DNA of 42,415 bases from Cyanobacteria bacterium SBLK (GTDB lineage: Bacteria > Cyanobacteriota > Cyanobacteriia > Cyanobacteriales > Spirulinaceae), in assembly GCA_017746715.1 (NCBI GenBank), contig JAGHZQ010000110.1, forward strand, positions 1 to 42,415, written 5' to 3'. The position numbers and the translations under genes were made by a program. Positions 23,351 through 35,300 of this stretch are shown piece by piece; position 1 is the first letter of the stretch; each line of letters starts with the position of its first letter. Below the pieces are notes generated by a model. The model was given only the letters and a program-made list of their open reading frames with translations, searched no databases and was not told the origin of the DNA.

Positions 23351-26300
23351 AGTAATGGTTGTGGCTCAGGAGTACTATAAAAAACATATGATTGAGGATC
23401 TCCATCTTTCTCGAGTTTATATTGAGGAAGCTCCTCAATTTCTCGTTCGAGTGTGTTTTGAGTATTTTCAGGAAGTTTTGAGAACATATCCCAGTAATTT
23501 TTAAACGACTTGAAGTTGTCATCTGAATTATTTTGCAACAAATGCTCTAATTGATCTGCACTAATTTGCCAAGTACTGGGAGATCGCCACTGTTCAAGAC
23601 TGGTTATGTCATCAAACTGACCTTTTAAATTTAACCACTCACTAATTGTTCGATGTGCAAATTTCATGTTTGGATCTTCAAATGGGTGTTGAACGCCCTC
23701 GCTCCAGTTAGTAGATTTGGGTGGTTCAGGGATATTCGGAGTTAGAAACGTATAGATTGTTGCATTTTGCGCTTTAACATCTCCAACCAGCATATTCGGA
23801 GAATCTATAGCAAGCATTGTTTTCCAAGTAAACCGAGGAATATAAATTTGGGTTGTATCTTTTGTTGGATCGGGATTTGTAAATGTCAATTCTGTGGGAT
23901 GTGTCTTTTCTGATTCATGTGAAAACATATTGCTTCTTGGGTCATCGGTTTTTAGCCTGTTACCTAGTCCACCCGCAACAATATAGAGTTCTTTATCTTG
24001 ATCCTTCACTAAGTTTCTGCTCATATTTTCAACATTGAACCACGCTGATGAGAGTGTTGGAGGCTGGAACTCAATCTGGTCAGATGCTATAATCAGACGA
24101 TTATTATCAATAGATTGTGGAATGATATTTGTGCCAAGGAAAGTTATTAGGGCATCTTTTGAATTTCTATTTCGATCGCCATTAGGAGTGAGATGGCCTC
24201 GATCGTGACCTTTAGATATACGCTTTTCTTTCTTTGTTTTCTCATCTAGCACGGGGTTTCCGTCCTTATCTTTAAGCACCTTAGTATAATTGTCACCATT
24301 AACATGAGGCCAGTCTTGAGGAAGTGTTTTATCAGAAAGAAACTGAGCACCATCGGGACGACCCTTTCCAATCCAAGTTTTGTTAAGTTCCCAACTTACC
24401 CAGTTAGGGATTCCAGTTTTTGCATTGTATGAAACAACATATTGAGGTTTTTCAAGAAGAAGATTGGTGTGAAAGTCTTCTGCCTTTTGATCTCCATAGA
24501 GTTTCTCAGTATATTTGGCCTTAGTTGGATTGCCGAATTTTAGGTTTTTGCTTTGAATGGCAACATTGTCGAGGAGGAGTGGGGTAGGTTGTTTGCCTCC
24601 AGTCGCCTGCGTTTCAAAGATAAAAGACACAGTTTTTCCTTTATACTTATCTGCTAAAGGAAGATGGAATGTTTCAAACCCATGATTGCCATTATCTCCA
24701 CGATTAATTGCATATCCTAACCGATAAAGATCATTTTTTCGCTCTTCTGCGTTTGTTGTGTTATTACGTGCTGGACTCAATTGAATTTTGCCCAATTCTT
24801 CTGTAACTGTTTTGGGTGGAGTGATAACTCCGCCTTTAAAACTTGCTTTCGTTGTATATTCAATAGATACTTTTAGCTCTCCAGCAGGGTTCTTTTCTTC
24901 GGAAAAAAGATCGAATCGTAAAACCCCTTCATTATATTTTTTAGAATTGGTTTTTACTGGTTCGGTATCTGATTGTAAGAATAAAGCCTTGTCTTGTTTC
25001 TCAAAGTCTTTTTCCGAGATATCCAATCCTAATTTTTTTCGGTAGTTTTCGAGTGGCTCGTATGTATTCATTCCTAGCAAGATATCTTGTCTTAATGATT
25101 CAAATTCAAAATTTTCTTCTTGAATATTATCGGGATTACTAGAAGCAGACTGAACTCCATTAGGAGGTGTAGGTGAGGTAGCGTTGGACTTGCTTCGACT
25201 ATGAAAAGACCAACCAGGAACAGGAGCATTCGGATCGTCACTCAATCCTACATCAAAATTGCCATTAAAGATTGCTGGAATGGGATCGTCTCCCCGCACC
25301 ACATCCTCATGAGTATTGTCATAACTCACCTCCGTGCGCTCCGTCTCCGCCAACAAAGGCCGATCGCCACCCCCCTGAACCGAATAGAACCAACCCGTCC
25401 CGATTCCTTCGGAAGACCCTCCCGCATTGTACCAATACATCTCATCCGGTATCGCCCCCGATAATAAATCCTCCACCGACTCTTCACCCAATTGGTCGTA
25501 CACTCGTCCCTCTTCTAGAGGCTTCTGACCCGGTAAATCCCAAGACTCCCGAGATACCTTTTCCTCATCCAAATCCATCGTTCCGAAATACCAATCCAAT
25601 ATCCGCATATGGGGTCCTCCAATGCCAAATATCTCCTCCTCAAATCCCGGCAAGCCATTGAAAGACATATTCACATCCGCCTCATCAATTTCCCGACCAT
25701 TGGGGGTGAGTCCTCCTCCTACGGTCTGATAGTAATTGTCTGCAAAGGTCACATTCTCCCACACCCGCACTTCCGGTTCGTAGAAATCCCGATAATCCAA
25801 AAGAGGCAACCGCAAACTCTCCTGACGGAAATCGTGGGGATCGAGAGTGGTCATCTGTAAATCTCGCTGACCCGACTCCTGCTTTCCTCCTGCTTCGGGG
25901 AAATCCGTCCCCAAACGCTGAATAATTTCGCTATTGACCACGGTGCCGCGACTGTGACCGACGAAATGCAAGGGGGAATCGAAGATGGCTCCATGCTTGC
26001 GAATCAAATCTCCCTCATCATCGTATAAGCGCACCACCTCCCCATCATTATTCCGCTCTCCCACATCCCCACCGAGTAACTGGTCGAGACTCACTAAAGA
26101 GGCATAGAACGCATCCGCCGCCGCTTCCGAGAAGCCCGTATCCGCAACTTTTGATTCCCCTCCCGTCGCCCATTCCGGTAGAATCACCAAGGGTTTATCT
26201 TGGTTGATAAAGTTCTGAGTAATGTAATCGTGCAAATCTTCTAAATAGTTCTCATCGGTGGGTTTGAGCTTGCGAGTCCCACCATTATCGCGAATGGAGA

Positions 26301-29300
26301 CGAAATCCCCTTCTGCGGTCGTGGGCACCCAATACCCCGTCTCTTTGTGATAGCGCAGGACTAATCCTCGCTCGTCCTCTCCTTTGCCACTCGAATCAGC
26401 GACTGCATTCGCCATCTGACGAAACTCTTTGCTAATTCCCGTCTCGTTGTAGAGGAAGGAGAAGCCGTGAGTGAGAACCGTAACGCTGCTAAAGGGAGAT
26501 TCCCAGCCTACAGGGGTCGATAAACGAGTGTTGAAGTCTCCTGTAAAGGTTTCCACCTCTCCTTGAGAATTAACTGCCCGGATGCCCCAATAATATTCCT
26601 GTCCATTGGTCAATGCTGATTCTTCGGGTAGGGTCAAACGACTGTCGCTGTTTGCCGTTGCGCCTTCGGGCAAAGATAGCTCGCTCTCTCCATCGTAACC
26701 CACCCATGTTTGCGTTTGCGGCTCCCAACTTGCTGTCAGGATGCGACCCGGATTAAAGTCGTCGTAACCTTTCCACCGTTTTGTTAATAATGCCCGCTTC
26801 TCATCTTCGCTCAAGTCGGGTAAGAAAGACGGATCGCTTAAATCCGAAAGTTGCTCCCAAGGGAAGAGTCCTTCTCCTTCTGGGAAGGTGCTGACGAAGA
26901 CATCGAGACTTTGCAGGTTTTTCCATCGCTCTCCCATCTCTTCAAATTTCCAGGTTAAGGAGGGATGGGTGCTGTCGGTATTCTCCACTTCTCCACTCAA
27001 CACGGGTCGTTTTGATGCCATGGCGACGCTTATCGGCCCGCTTCCGCCTTGGGAGATGGGGGCTTTATTGGAGCCTTCGGGGACTCCATAGGTGCCATCT
27101 TCTAAGCGTTTGAGGTCGGCGGCGATGCTGATGTTGGGGTTGATGTCGTCTATCGGACGGCTTTCTAAGAGGTCTTCTGGATAAGAATTCACCGTGGCGA
27201 TCGCTTCTTCGACATCAAAGACAAAGGTACTTTCGGCTCCGGGATAGGTGGCGTAGAGGAATTTCCCGTCACTGGAGAGAGACAGATCGCTGGCGGCTCC
27301 GTCGGGGATGGGTCGAGTGGCTCCGATGAGTTTTGGGTTGTCGCTGAGGGCATCTTTGATAATACCGATATTGCTACCGGCTCCGGGTGCATCGATGCTG
27401 GGGAATCCTTTCCCTTTCAACCGTTCGTTGCGTCCGGCGACGAAGGCATAATGAGTTTGGGTACCTTCGTGGTAGATAACTTCCGATGCGACGACTTCAT
27501 TCACATCAAAATAGTCGGTGGCATAACCCAGTCCCATCGCACTATAGTTCGTTTCGGCAGCAAAGGCGAGGGGATTGTTGTTGGTTATGCTCAGGACTCC
27601 ATAGCCTTTGAAGTCTTGCTTGCTGGTGGTGAAGGTCATTTTCTCGGCATCGGGGGTGGAGGCGATACTCTCTAAACCCCTTTCTGTTTCTATTGCTCCG
27701 ATTTGCTGATGCCAGAGACGAGCATTATTATTGAAACTGACGGGACGATCTTCTATGTCTGCGTTGAAGACGAGGATTTTACCTTTCCCGTCTTGACTGT
27801 TGCGGGGTTCGGGGACTGTGGCAAAGAGTCGCTTGCCGTCGTTACTTAAGGCGAGGTCTTTAATTCCTTTGAGAGAGTCTCCTACAAAGATGGTGTCAAT
27901 TAACTGATTGTATTGTCCGGAGGTGGGATTGATATCGAGAATGTAAATCGACCCTTTCTCGGAATCGGCGATGTAGGCGTATTGGTCGTGGGGAGCAATG
28001 GCGATCGCTCCAGGAGTCGCTCCGGGGGGCAAATCGATGACTTCCAATTGCTTGAAGTCGTTGACCCCAATGACTGCAATGCTTCCCGCCGTTTCTAAGG
28101 TGACATAAGCTCGCGACCCATTCCCCGTCACGGCGATCGCTTTGGGATTGCTTTGCACTCCTTCGTTTCCTACGGGGATATTGGCCAAGAGTAAATCGTG
28201 ACTGCCGCCACTGGCAACGAGGCGATCCGGGTCGAGGGCGTTGATAACGCTCACTGCATCGCTGTGGAATTGAGGAATCAGGGCGTATTCAAAGCTCGTT
28301 TCCGTGGGAATGGCGATCGCCTCGGTCTTGGCTTTCGCATCTAGATTTAAGTAGGGATTGCGAATCGTCCGCTCTAAGGATATCTTCGATTCGCTGAAGG
28401 GAACGCCATCGGCGATCGTGGCAATGCGGGCTTTTTTGTTCTCTCCATCCAGTTCGCTCAATCCCGTTAAAATCTCTCCTTCATAGACTTTGCCGCCAAA
28501 GTAATACTGGGTGGAAAGTTCGCTTAACGAACCGTCAAAATTGGCAATTTCGAGGTAAACTACTCGTCCGTAGTTGGGATCGAACTGAAGCTCGACTTTT
28601 TCCACGAGGGGGGTGGGATCGTCAAAGTCCGGCAAGTCTGGCGTTTCTAGAGTGACGCTGGGAATTTCTCCCTCGTCGAGTTGCTGCAAGTTGAGACTCA
28701 CGTCCGCTTCAGTTTTGTAGGGCAGTCCAAGGGTGGGAATTGCCAGTAAATCGATGGAGGTTTCGATTTCGGTCGAGTGAGAGGCATCTCCTTGCAGGAG
28801 AGCCATCATTGCTCCCTTATAAAGTTTCAATCCTCCGTCAATGAGTTCGTTGTCAATCAAATCCTCGGGGCTTCGAGATAGCAGTGCTGAAGCTACACCG
28901 TGACTGAAGGCGACAAAACCCAGCACTCCCCCCGCAACCACATAATTCACATTCAGTCGCGGTTCGTAAACTTTATACTCCACCTTGGGCACCGCGATCG
29001 CGTATTCTCCAGTTTGCTTGACTCCCTGCCACGGCGGCGATGAGGTGCGGATATTCCCGTCTTCTCCAATTGTCCCAGAATCTTCCAACATCCAGATCGG
29101 ACTCAATACTCCATTTTCGTCGGGTAATTCCACTTTCCGCAGGAAGAAGACTTCCGTTCCCGGCTCGAATTGTCCTTCGGAAGCGGGAATGGCTATTTGT
29201 GCTGGCACGGCGAGAGGATCGTCTCCCACATCTAAGGTAAAGCTGCCGGCCAATTCAAACTGTTCCGGTAGGGGTAGAGAAATCTCGTTATCGGCAATCT

Positions 29301-32300
29301 GCTCGATATTGACTGTAATCTCTTCTGAGAGAGATTCGGGAGCAATGGTTACTAAAGCACCCTCTGCCGATCGCACCGCACCGCCATCGCTTCCCACCTG
29401 CACGGGTCCGGTTTCAGGAACGTCCACCCGAATCGGAATCACCTCTTCAGTGCCGCCATGAATCACCGTTACGGTGGCCAACCCTTCCGCCAATGCAGTC
29501 GCGATTCCGTCATCACTCACCTGTAAGATATCGGGATTGCTAACAAAATAGCGCGTCGGCGTATCTCCCGAACCTAGTTTTAAGTCTGGAGAATCGGCAA
29601 TCTCTTCAATGCCCACCAATAAAGGACGCTGAGTTCCCGCCACTAAGGTGACGGCTTCGGGATACACTTCCAACCCATACGCCTCTGCCAAGAGGGTATC
29701 TACCTCAGCCTCGCTCTCCGCGTCGGGGGCCTCTCCTACCCGGATCGCCGTCACTGCTGTAATGCCATCTCGCGTTGCCTTCAATACCGTTGCTCCCTCT
29801 CCATCTCCCGTTACCCATCCCGTCTCCGATAGGTCGGCGATCGCCGGATCTTCGGAAATATAGGTCAAATAAGAATCCGGCAGCACGACATCTTCTTGGT
29901 CGGCAAAGTCTCCGATAACCACTAATTCCGTACTTTCTCCATTATCGAGTTGGGGATTGCGCTCGACAAAATCGAGATTTAATAAGGGGGCATCGCTAAT
30001 ACGAACCGTTACCGTTAACTGATTGCTGCCTTCTCCATCTTTGGCCGATACATCGAAATATCCGTATTCTGCATCGGTTGATGTGGGGTAGAAATAAGCC
30101 GTTTTTCCATCTTCTCCGAGGGCGATCGTGCCATTGAGGGGATTGCTCAACTCAAATTCAATTGGATCGCCGTCCGCATCGATAATAAAATCCGTCAGGT
30201 CGATGGGAACTTGCAAATCCCGATGAGTGAGGAAAGATTCGGGGGGATCGATAAAGGGCGGACGATTGAGTTCTCCCGTTTCCGTCTGTTGATAGAGGAC
30301 TTGTCCCGAATCCTCATCGATGACCTTATCCAGTTGATGAGCGGGTTCTCCGTCTTTATATACAAAAGTGCTGGTCTTTTGCTCTCCATCGATAGCGCTG
30401 ATGAGATCGCCGTCCTCATTGCTATAAACAATGGGATCGTCTTCCGGCAAGCTCACTCCTGTAATGCGTCCTTGGGGATCTCGCTGGAAGAGGATTTTTT
30501 CTCCCGTAGAGCTAAAGACTCCATCCTCTTGGAAAGTAATCTGCTCCCCATTGAGACCCGTTGCCGAAATCAACGCTCCTGTTTTGCCGTTGAGGTTGTA
30601 AGCGACTCCATCTGCCGTTGTCAGGGTATAGCGACCGCCAAAGTAACCACTGGCTGGATTGTAAGGCTGACCCGCACCGTGGGAGTAATATTTATTGCCG
30701 ACGCGCTGTAAGGGAATATTATCTTGGACGGTCAGTTGACTGGTGTTACCGGGGTCGGGAATGAATTGTGGATAGTAGAATCCCACATCGTAGCTATTGT
30801 TCCCCAAAGCCGAACCGAGATAGCCGTTAATAAACTTATTCACCGAATGACCGCGAGGACGGAAGGTGAAACTTTCCCGCTTGCCATCGGGTAGGGTCAC
30901 GTGAACCCGCGTCCCTTGCTGGAAGGGAACCTGAAGTCCCAAGAGTTCTGCTTGAGGGTCGGGAGGCAGACTGGTTCGCAAATCCGTATCGACCAAGTTC
31001 AAGCGCCAGCCATAGCCCAAATTCCCTTCGACATGAGATGCAAGGGTATCGTAAGTCCGTTCTAAATTAACGGGAACGCCAGAGAAGGGTTGCAACAGAT
31101 CTGTAAAGGATAAAGCAAAGTTACCGCGTTTTTCTGTTGTGCCAATTTCGATAATTTCTTCGGTAAAGGCGGTTTTGCCGGCTTCATTTTTGGCTCGCAG
31201 GCGCAAAACGTAACTATCATTCAAGAACAATTCCGGATCTAGCGTTCCCAAAGTTCCGCTTGCATTAGTATCGCCGCGAGCGATTTCGCGGAATTCGCCC
31301 CCCGATACGGGAGCAATTTCCAAAACGTACTCTCGCAACCCTTCGCTTTCTACCATCCCTTGAATCTCGATCGCGGCATCGATAACGCCATCGAGGTTAT
31401 CTCCCGACAAGCTGACGTTGGGCGCTTCTGCATCGGGATCGACGATTTGAATGTAGAGTTCCTCCCGGTCTTCATTCTTCGCCCCGTCAATGGCGATCGC
31501 TTCGGCAAAAATTGCCCCCGATGCCCCGACGGTAACGGTCGCGATACCATTGCCATCGAGAAGGACGGGTTCGCCATCAATGAGCAATTGCAATCCTTCG
31601 ACTTTGATATCGTCCGTTGCTACCGCCCGAATGGCGATCGTACTGTTGGGATCGGCTTGATATTCGAGATTTTCTCCATTTTGTACTACATAGACATTAT
31701 TCAGAGGTTGCAAAACGACCTTCGGATCTTCGCTATCGTTTCCAACAGTGACAGTGTAGGTGTATCGAGAGGTTGCTCCAGCTTCATCTGCAACGGCTAC
31801 CGTGACGGTATGAGATTTCCCGATCTCTGCATCCTCGGGAGTCCAATCGATGCGTCCTTTCTCATCGATCGCCATGCCATTCGGTGCCGTATCCAACTGA
31901 TAGGTAAGTTTGCCCCCTTCGGGATCTGTTGCCCTGACATCGTAACGATAAGTCACGTCTGCGATCGCCGTATCGGGAGCATTCTCGATAATATTGGGGG
32001 GTTGATTGTCATAAACCCGCAAACTAAAGCCTTGAGCCGCTCCCAGTTGCCCATCATCAACTCCGATGACGAGATTGTATTCTCCAACAACAGGATTGTC
32101 CCAAGTCAAAATATTGCCATTGAGGTAAATATCTGAGGGCAAGGAATCCGCGTTGATGAGTTGATAGGCAAGAGCGTCTCCGTCGGGATCGCTGGCTTTA
32201 ATTTCGTAAGTATAAGTTCGTTTTGTATCCGCAGTATAAGCAGAAAGCGGCGGCGGGAGAATTTCTGGAGCATGATTGAGCGCCTCGGCTTCGACTTCAA

Positions 32301-35300
32301 TTGCATACGCCTGAGCGCTACCTCCTCCCGAGGCATCCAACGCCAAGATTTCGACTTGATAACTGCCCTCGGTTTCGGGAGTCCATTGAATCTCTCCCGT
32401 GTTTTCATCGATCGCCATGCCTTCGGGGGCAAGATTGAGACGATAGGTAATGGCATCCCCATCTGCATCCGTGGCGATCGCTTGATAAATATAGGGTTGT
32501 TGGAGACTGCCTTGGGTTAAAGGCGTTGAAATAATTGTCGGCGGTGTATTCGTCCCATTGACAGCCAAGATAAATTCTTGCTCCGAAGCCGCACCATTAG
32601 CATCCGTTACCCGCAGGATGATGTTATGTTCTCCTACCTGTACGTCTGACGGCTGCCAGCTCATGACCCCCGTTTCCGGGTCGATCGCCATGCCCGAAGG
32701 AGATTCCTCGATACTCCAGATTAAATAGTCTCCATCGGGATCGAATCCTTCGGGTTGATATTGGTAGATTTTTTCGAGGTTGGTCAGGGTTTCGGGAATG
32801 GAGACGATCGCTGGGGGATTATTGACCGCGCGATCGAAGACATCGATCTCCCAAGATTGAATGATGCTCTTTTCGCCATCGCTGACTTTAATGGCAACGG
32901 GATGCGTGCCAAATTGAGCGGCAGTGGGAGTCCAAGCAATGCGTCCTTGCTCGTCCATTTCCATCCCATCCGGGCGTTTCGCGGGGTCTTCCCAAGAATA
33001 GGTGAGAATATCGCCATCGGGATCGCTGGCTTCGATCTTATAGAAATAGGGACTTCCCAAACGAATTCCCGATCGCGGTTGGGATTCCAGAATCGGAGCA
33101 TTATTTTCCCGAGGCTCGATGGCAATGGGTTTCAGGGTTTGAGTGGATTTTCCCCCCCGTCCGTCAGAGACTTTTATCGTCATTTCCGTCTCGCCGACTT
33201 CATTGGGAATCCAACGCAACCATTCTGAGGTGGCATCGGGCTGTCCTGTTTCGGGGTTGATAAATGTGGCATTATTTCCCGAAACTACGGTATAAGTGAG
33301 GTCGTCCCCATCCGCATCTAAGGCCGTAGCTTGATAATAGAAGGGTTTGCCCACCTGTGGCTCTGCATCTTCGGGAAAATTGGCAGTAAAGACCGGAATT
33401 CGATTGGGGGCGGTTAATTCCACCGATAGGGTTTGTAGTGCCTGTCCGCCGAGACCATCTTTAGCGAGGAGTAAAATATTGTCAAACTTCACGGTTTCCG
33501 GTGCAAAGTCGCCGCGACCCGAAGCCTCCAAGCGCTGTCGCAATTGATACAATTCGTCGTAGTATTTCTCAATTTGGGCTTCGGTGGGACTCCAAATTAC
33601 GATTCCGGTGTCCGGGTCTACTGCCATACCTTCAGGCTCGAGAGCCAGTTCGTAGGTGACAACATCGGCATTGGGATCGATGGCATTGGCCCGATATATC
33701 AGTTGTTCTCCTGCTTTTAAAGTGGCTTCGGGGGCAATCGTCATGAAGATGGGATCTTGATTGGGAGAATTCCTATCTTCATCATGGAGGCCAAACAGTT
33801 GCGTGATTCCTTCTGCTTCATCGAGAATAATTTGATAAGCTCCCGAAGCGGGTAGAGTAGACACGAAACCATCGGGAACGATCGTCCGCAGAACGCGCTC
33901 TTTATTATCATCGGGGATTAAATTATCAAAGTTATAATAATAGCGACTTCCTTCAGAGAGAAGAGTCCCTTCATCTTTGCGCGTGACTTGCCAAGGTTCT
34001 CCTTCATCAAGGATTCCGTTATTATTTTCATCGAGATAAACCGTGACGCCTTCCATGAGGGGTTCGATGGCATAATCTTCATCCCAACCTCCCATAATCC
34101 TGACGAGTTCTTCGACATCCAGTAATTGCGGTGCTTCCGGGTCGATCGCTCGTAGGGTTTCGACGGTAGAATACGGTCCGATGGCAAAAGCACTAATATT
34201 AACTCCATTGGATTCTAGGTCAGCAACGGCAGTAGCGGCGGCTTCCGGGTCGAAATCTTCGTCGTAACCGTCGGACATGAAGATGACATTCGGATCGCTG
34301 GTGGCGCTCAATGCTCCTACTAATTCGCTAATATCATCCAAGGCTTTATTCAGTTCGGTGCTGCCCCGGGGAATGTAATTCTCGACGTAGCCATCAAGGT
34401 ATTCCTGAATATCGGGGATGAGGTTATTATCTCGGTCGGCGAGGGGGGTTGTATAGTATTGCAGTCCGGGGGTATCCGCATCCCAGTCGTGAATAACGCT
34501 AGTGTTGTTGTGAGGAATCAGACCGATATTGACACTGTCTCCTAAACCTTGAGCGATGAGAGAGTTTACTAGAGCGCGCGTTGCGGCGATTTGCGCGTCG
34601 AGGACGGTTTCTACTCCATCGGGTCCTGCAAAGGGAGCGGCGGTGCTTCCCGACGTATCGAAGGCGACGATGAGAGCGGGATTATCGCCTTGAATGAGTT
34701 GGGTATCTCGCAAGCCATTGCCATTCAAGTCTTCAAAGACCGCTCCGCGAATCGAACCCAATTCGTCGTACGGGTTTACGCTAAAGCTCTGGCGATCGCT
34801 GCCTCCGCGTCCGTCATCTACTTCTACGGTAAAGTCTACGCGCTCTCCTGCAACGACATCATCGGTGGGAAACCAGAGCAGTTCCCCGCTATCGCGATCG
34901 ATAACTGCACCTAATGGCGCTTCAACTAATCGATAAGTCAGATTGTCATTGTCGGAGTCAAAAGAAATGACTTGATAGCGATAAGTATCTTGAGTGAGAG
35001 AAAAGCGCTCTTCTGGAAGACTGACAATTGCAGGCGGTGAATTATTGGGATCGGGCCAGAGGCGAATTTGGTAATCTTGTTCGGCTCGCCCTCCCCGACC
35101 GTCATCGGTTTCGAGCTTGACGGAAATCAGTCCTTGGGATTCGCGATCGCTGCTACTTTGGTCTCCCGTACCGGGGGTGACAACGGTTGTTACTTCATCT
35201 TTTTCGTGAGTAAAAAGCTGGAATTCATATTCGACGGGAACGGTTGACGTTTCGCTATCAAAAACAAGAACGTAATCTCCCGTATAGGGAAGTTCTGTTT

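Noticed and set aside
31360..32136. 258-codon plus-strand frame inside the giant gene
   Set aside because: It is antisense to the Ig-like modules. The opposite frame has clear domains and this one has none.
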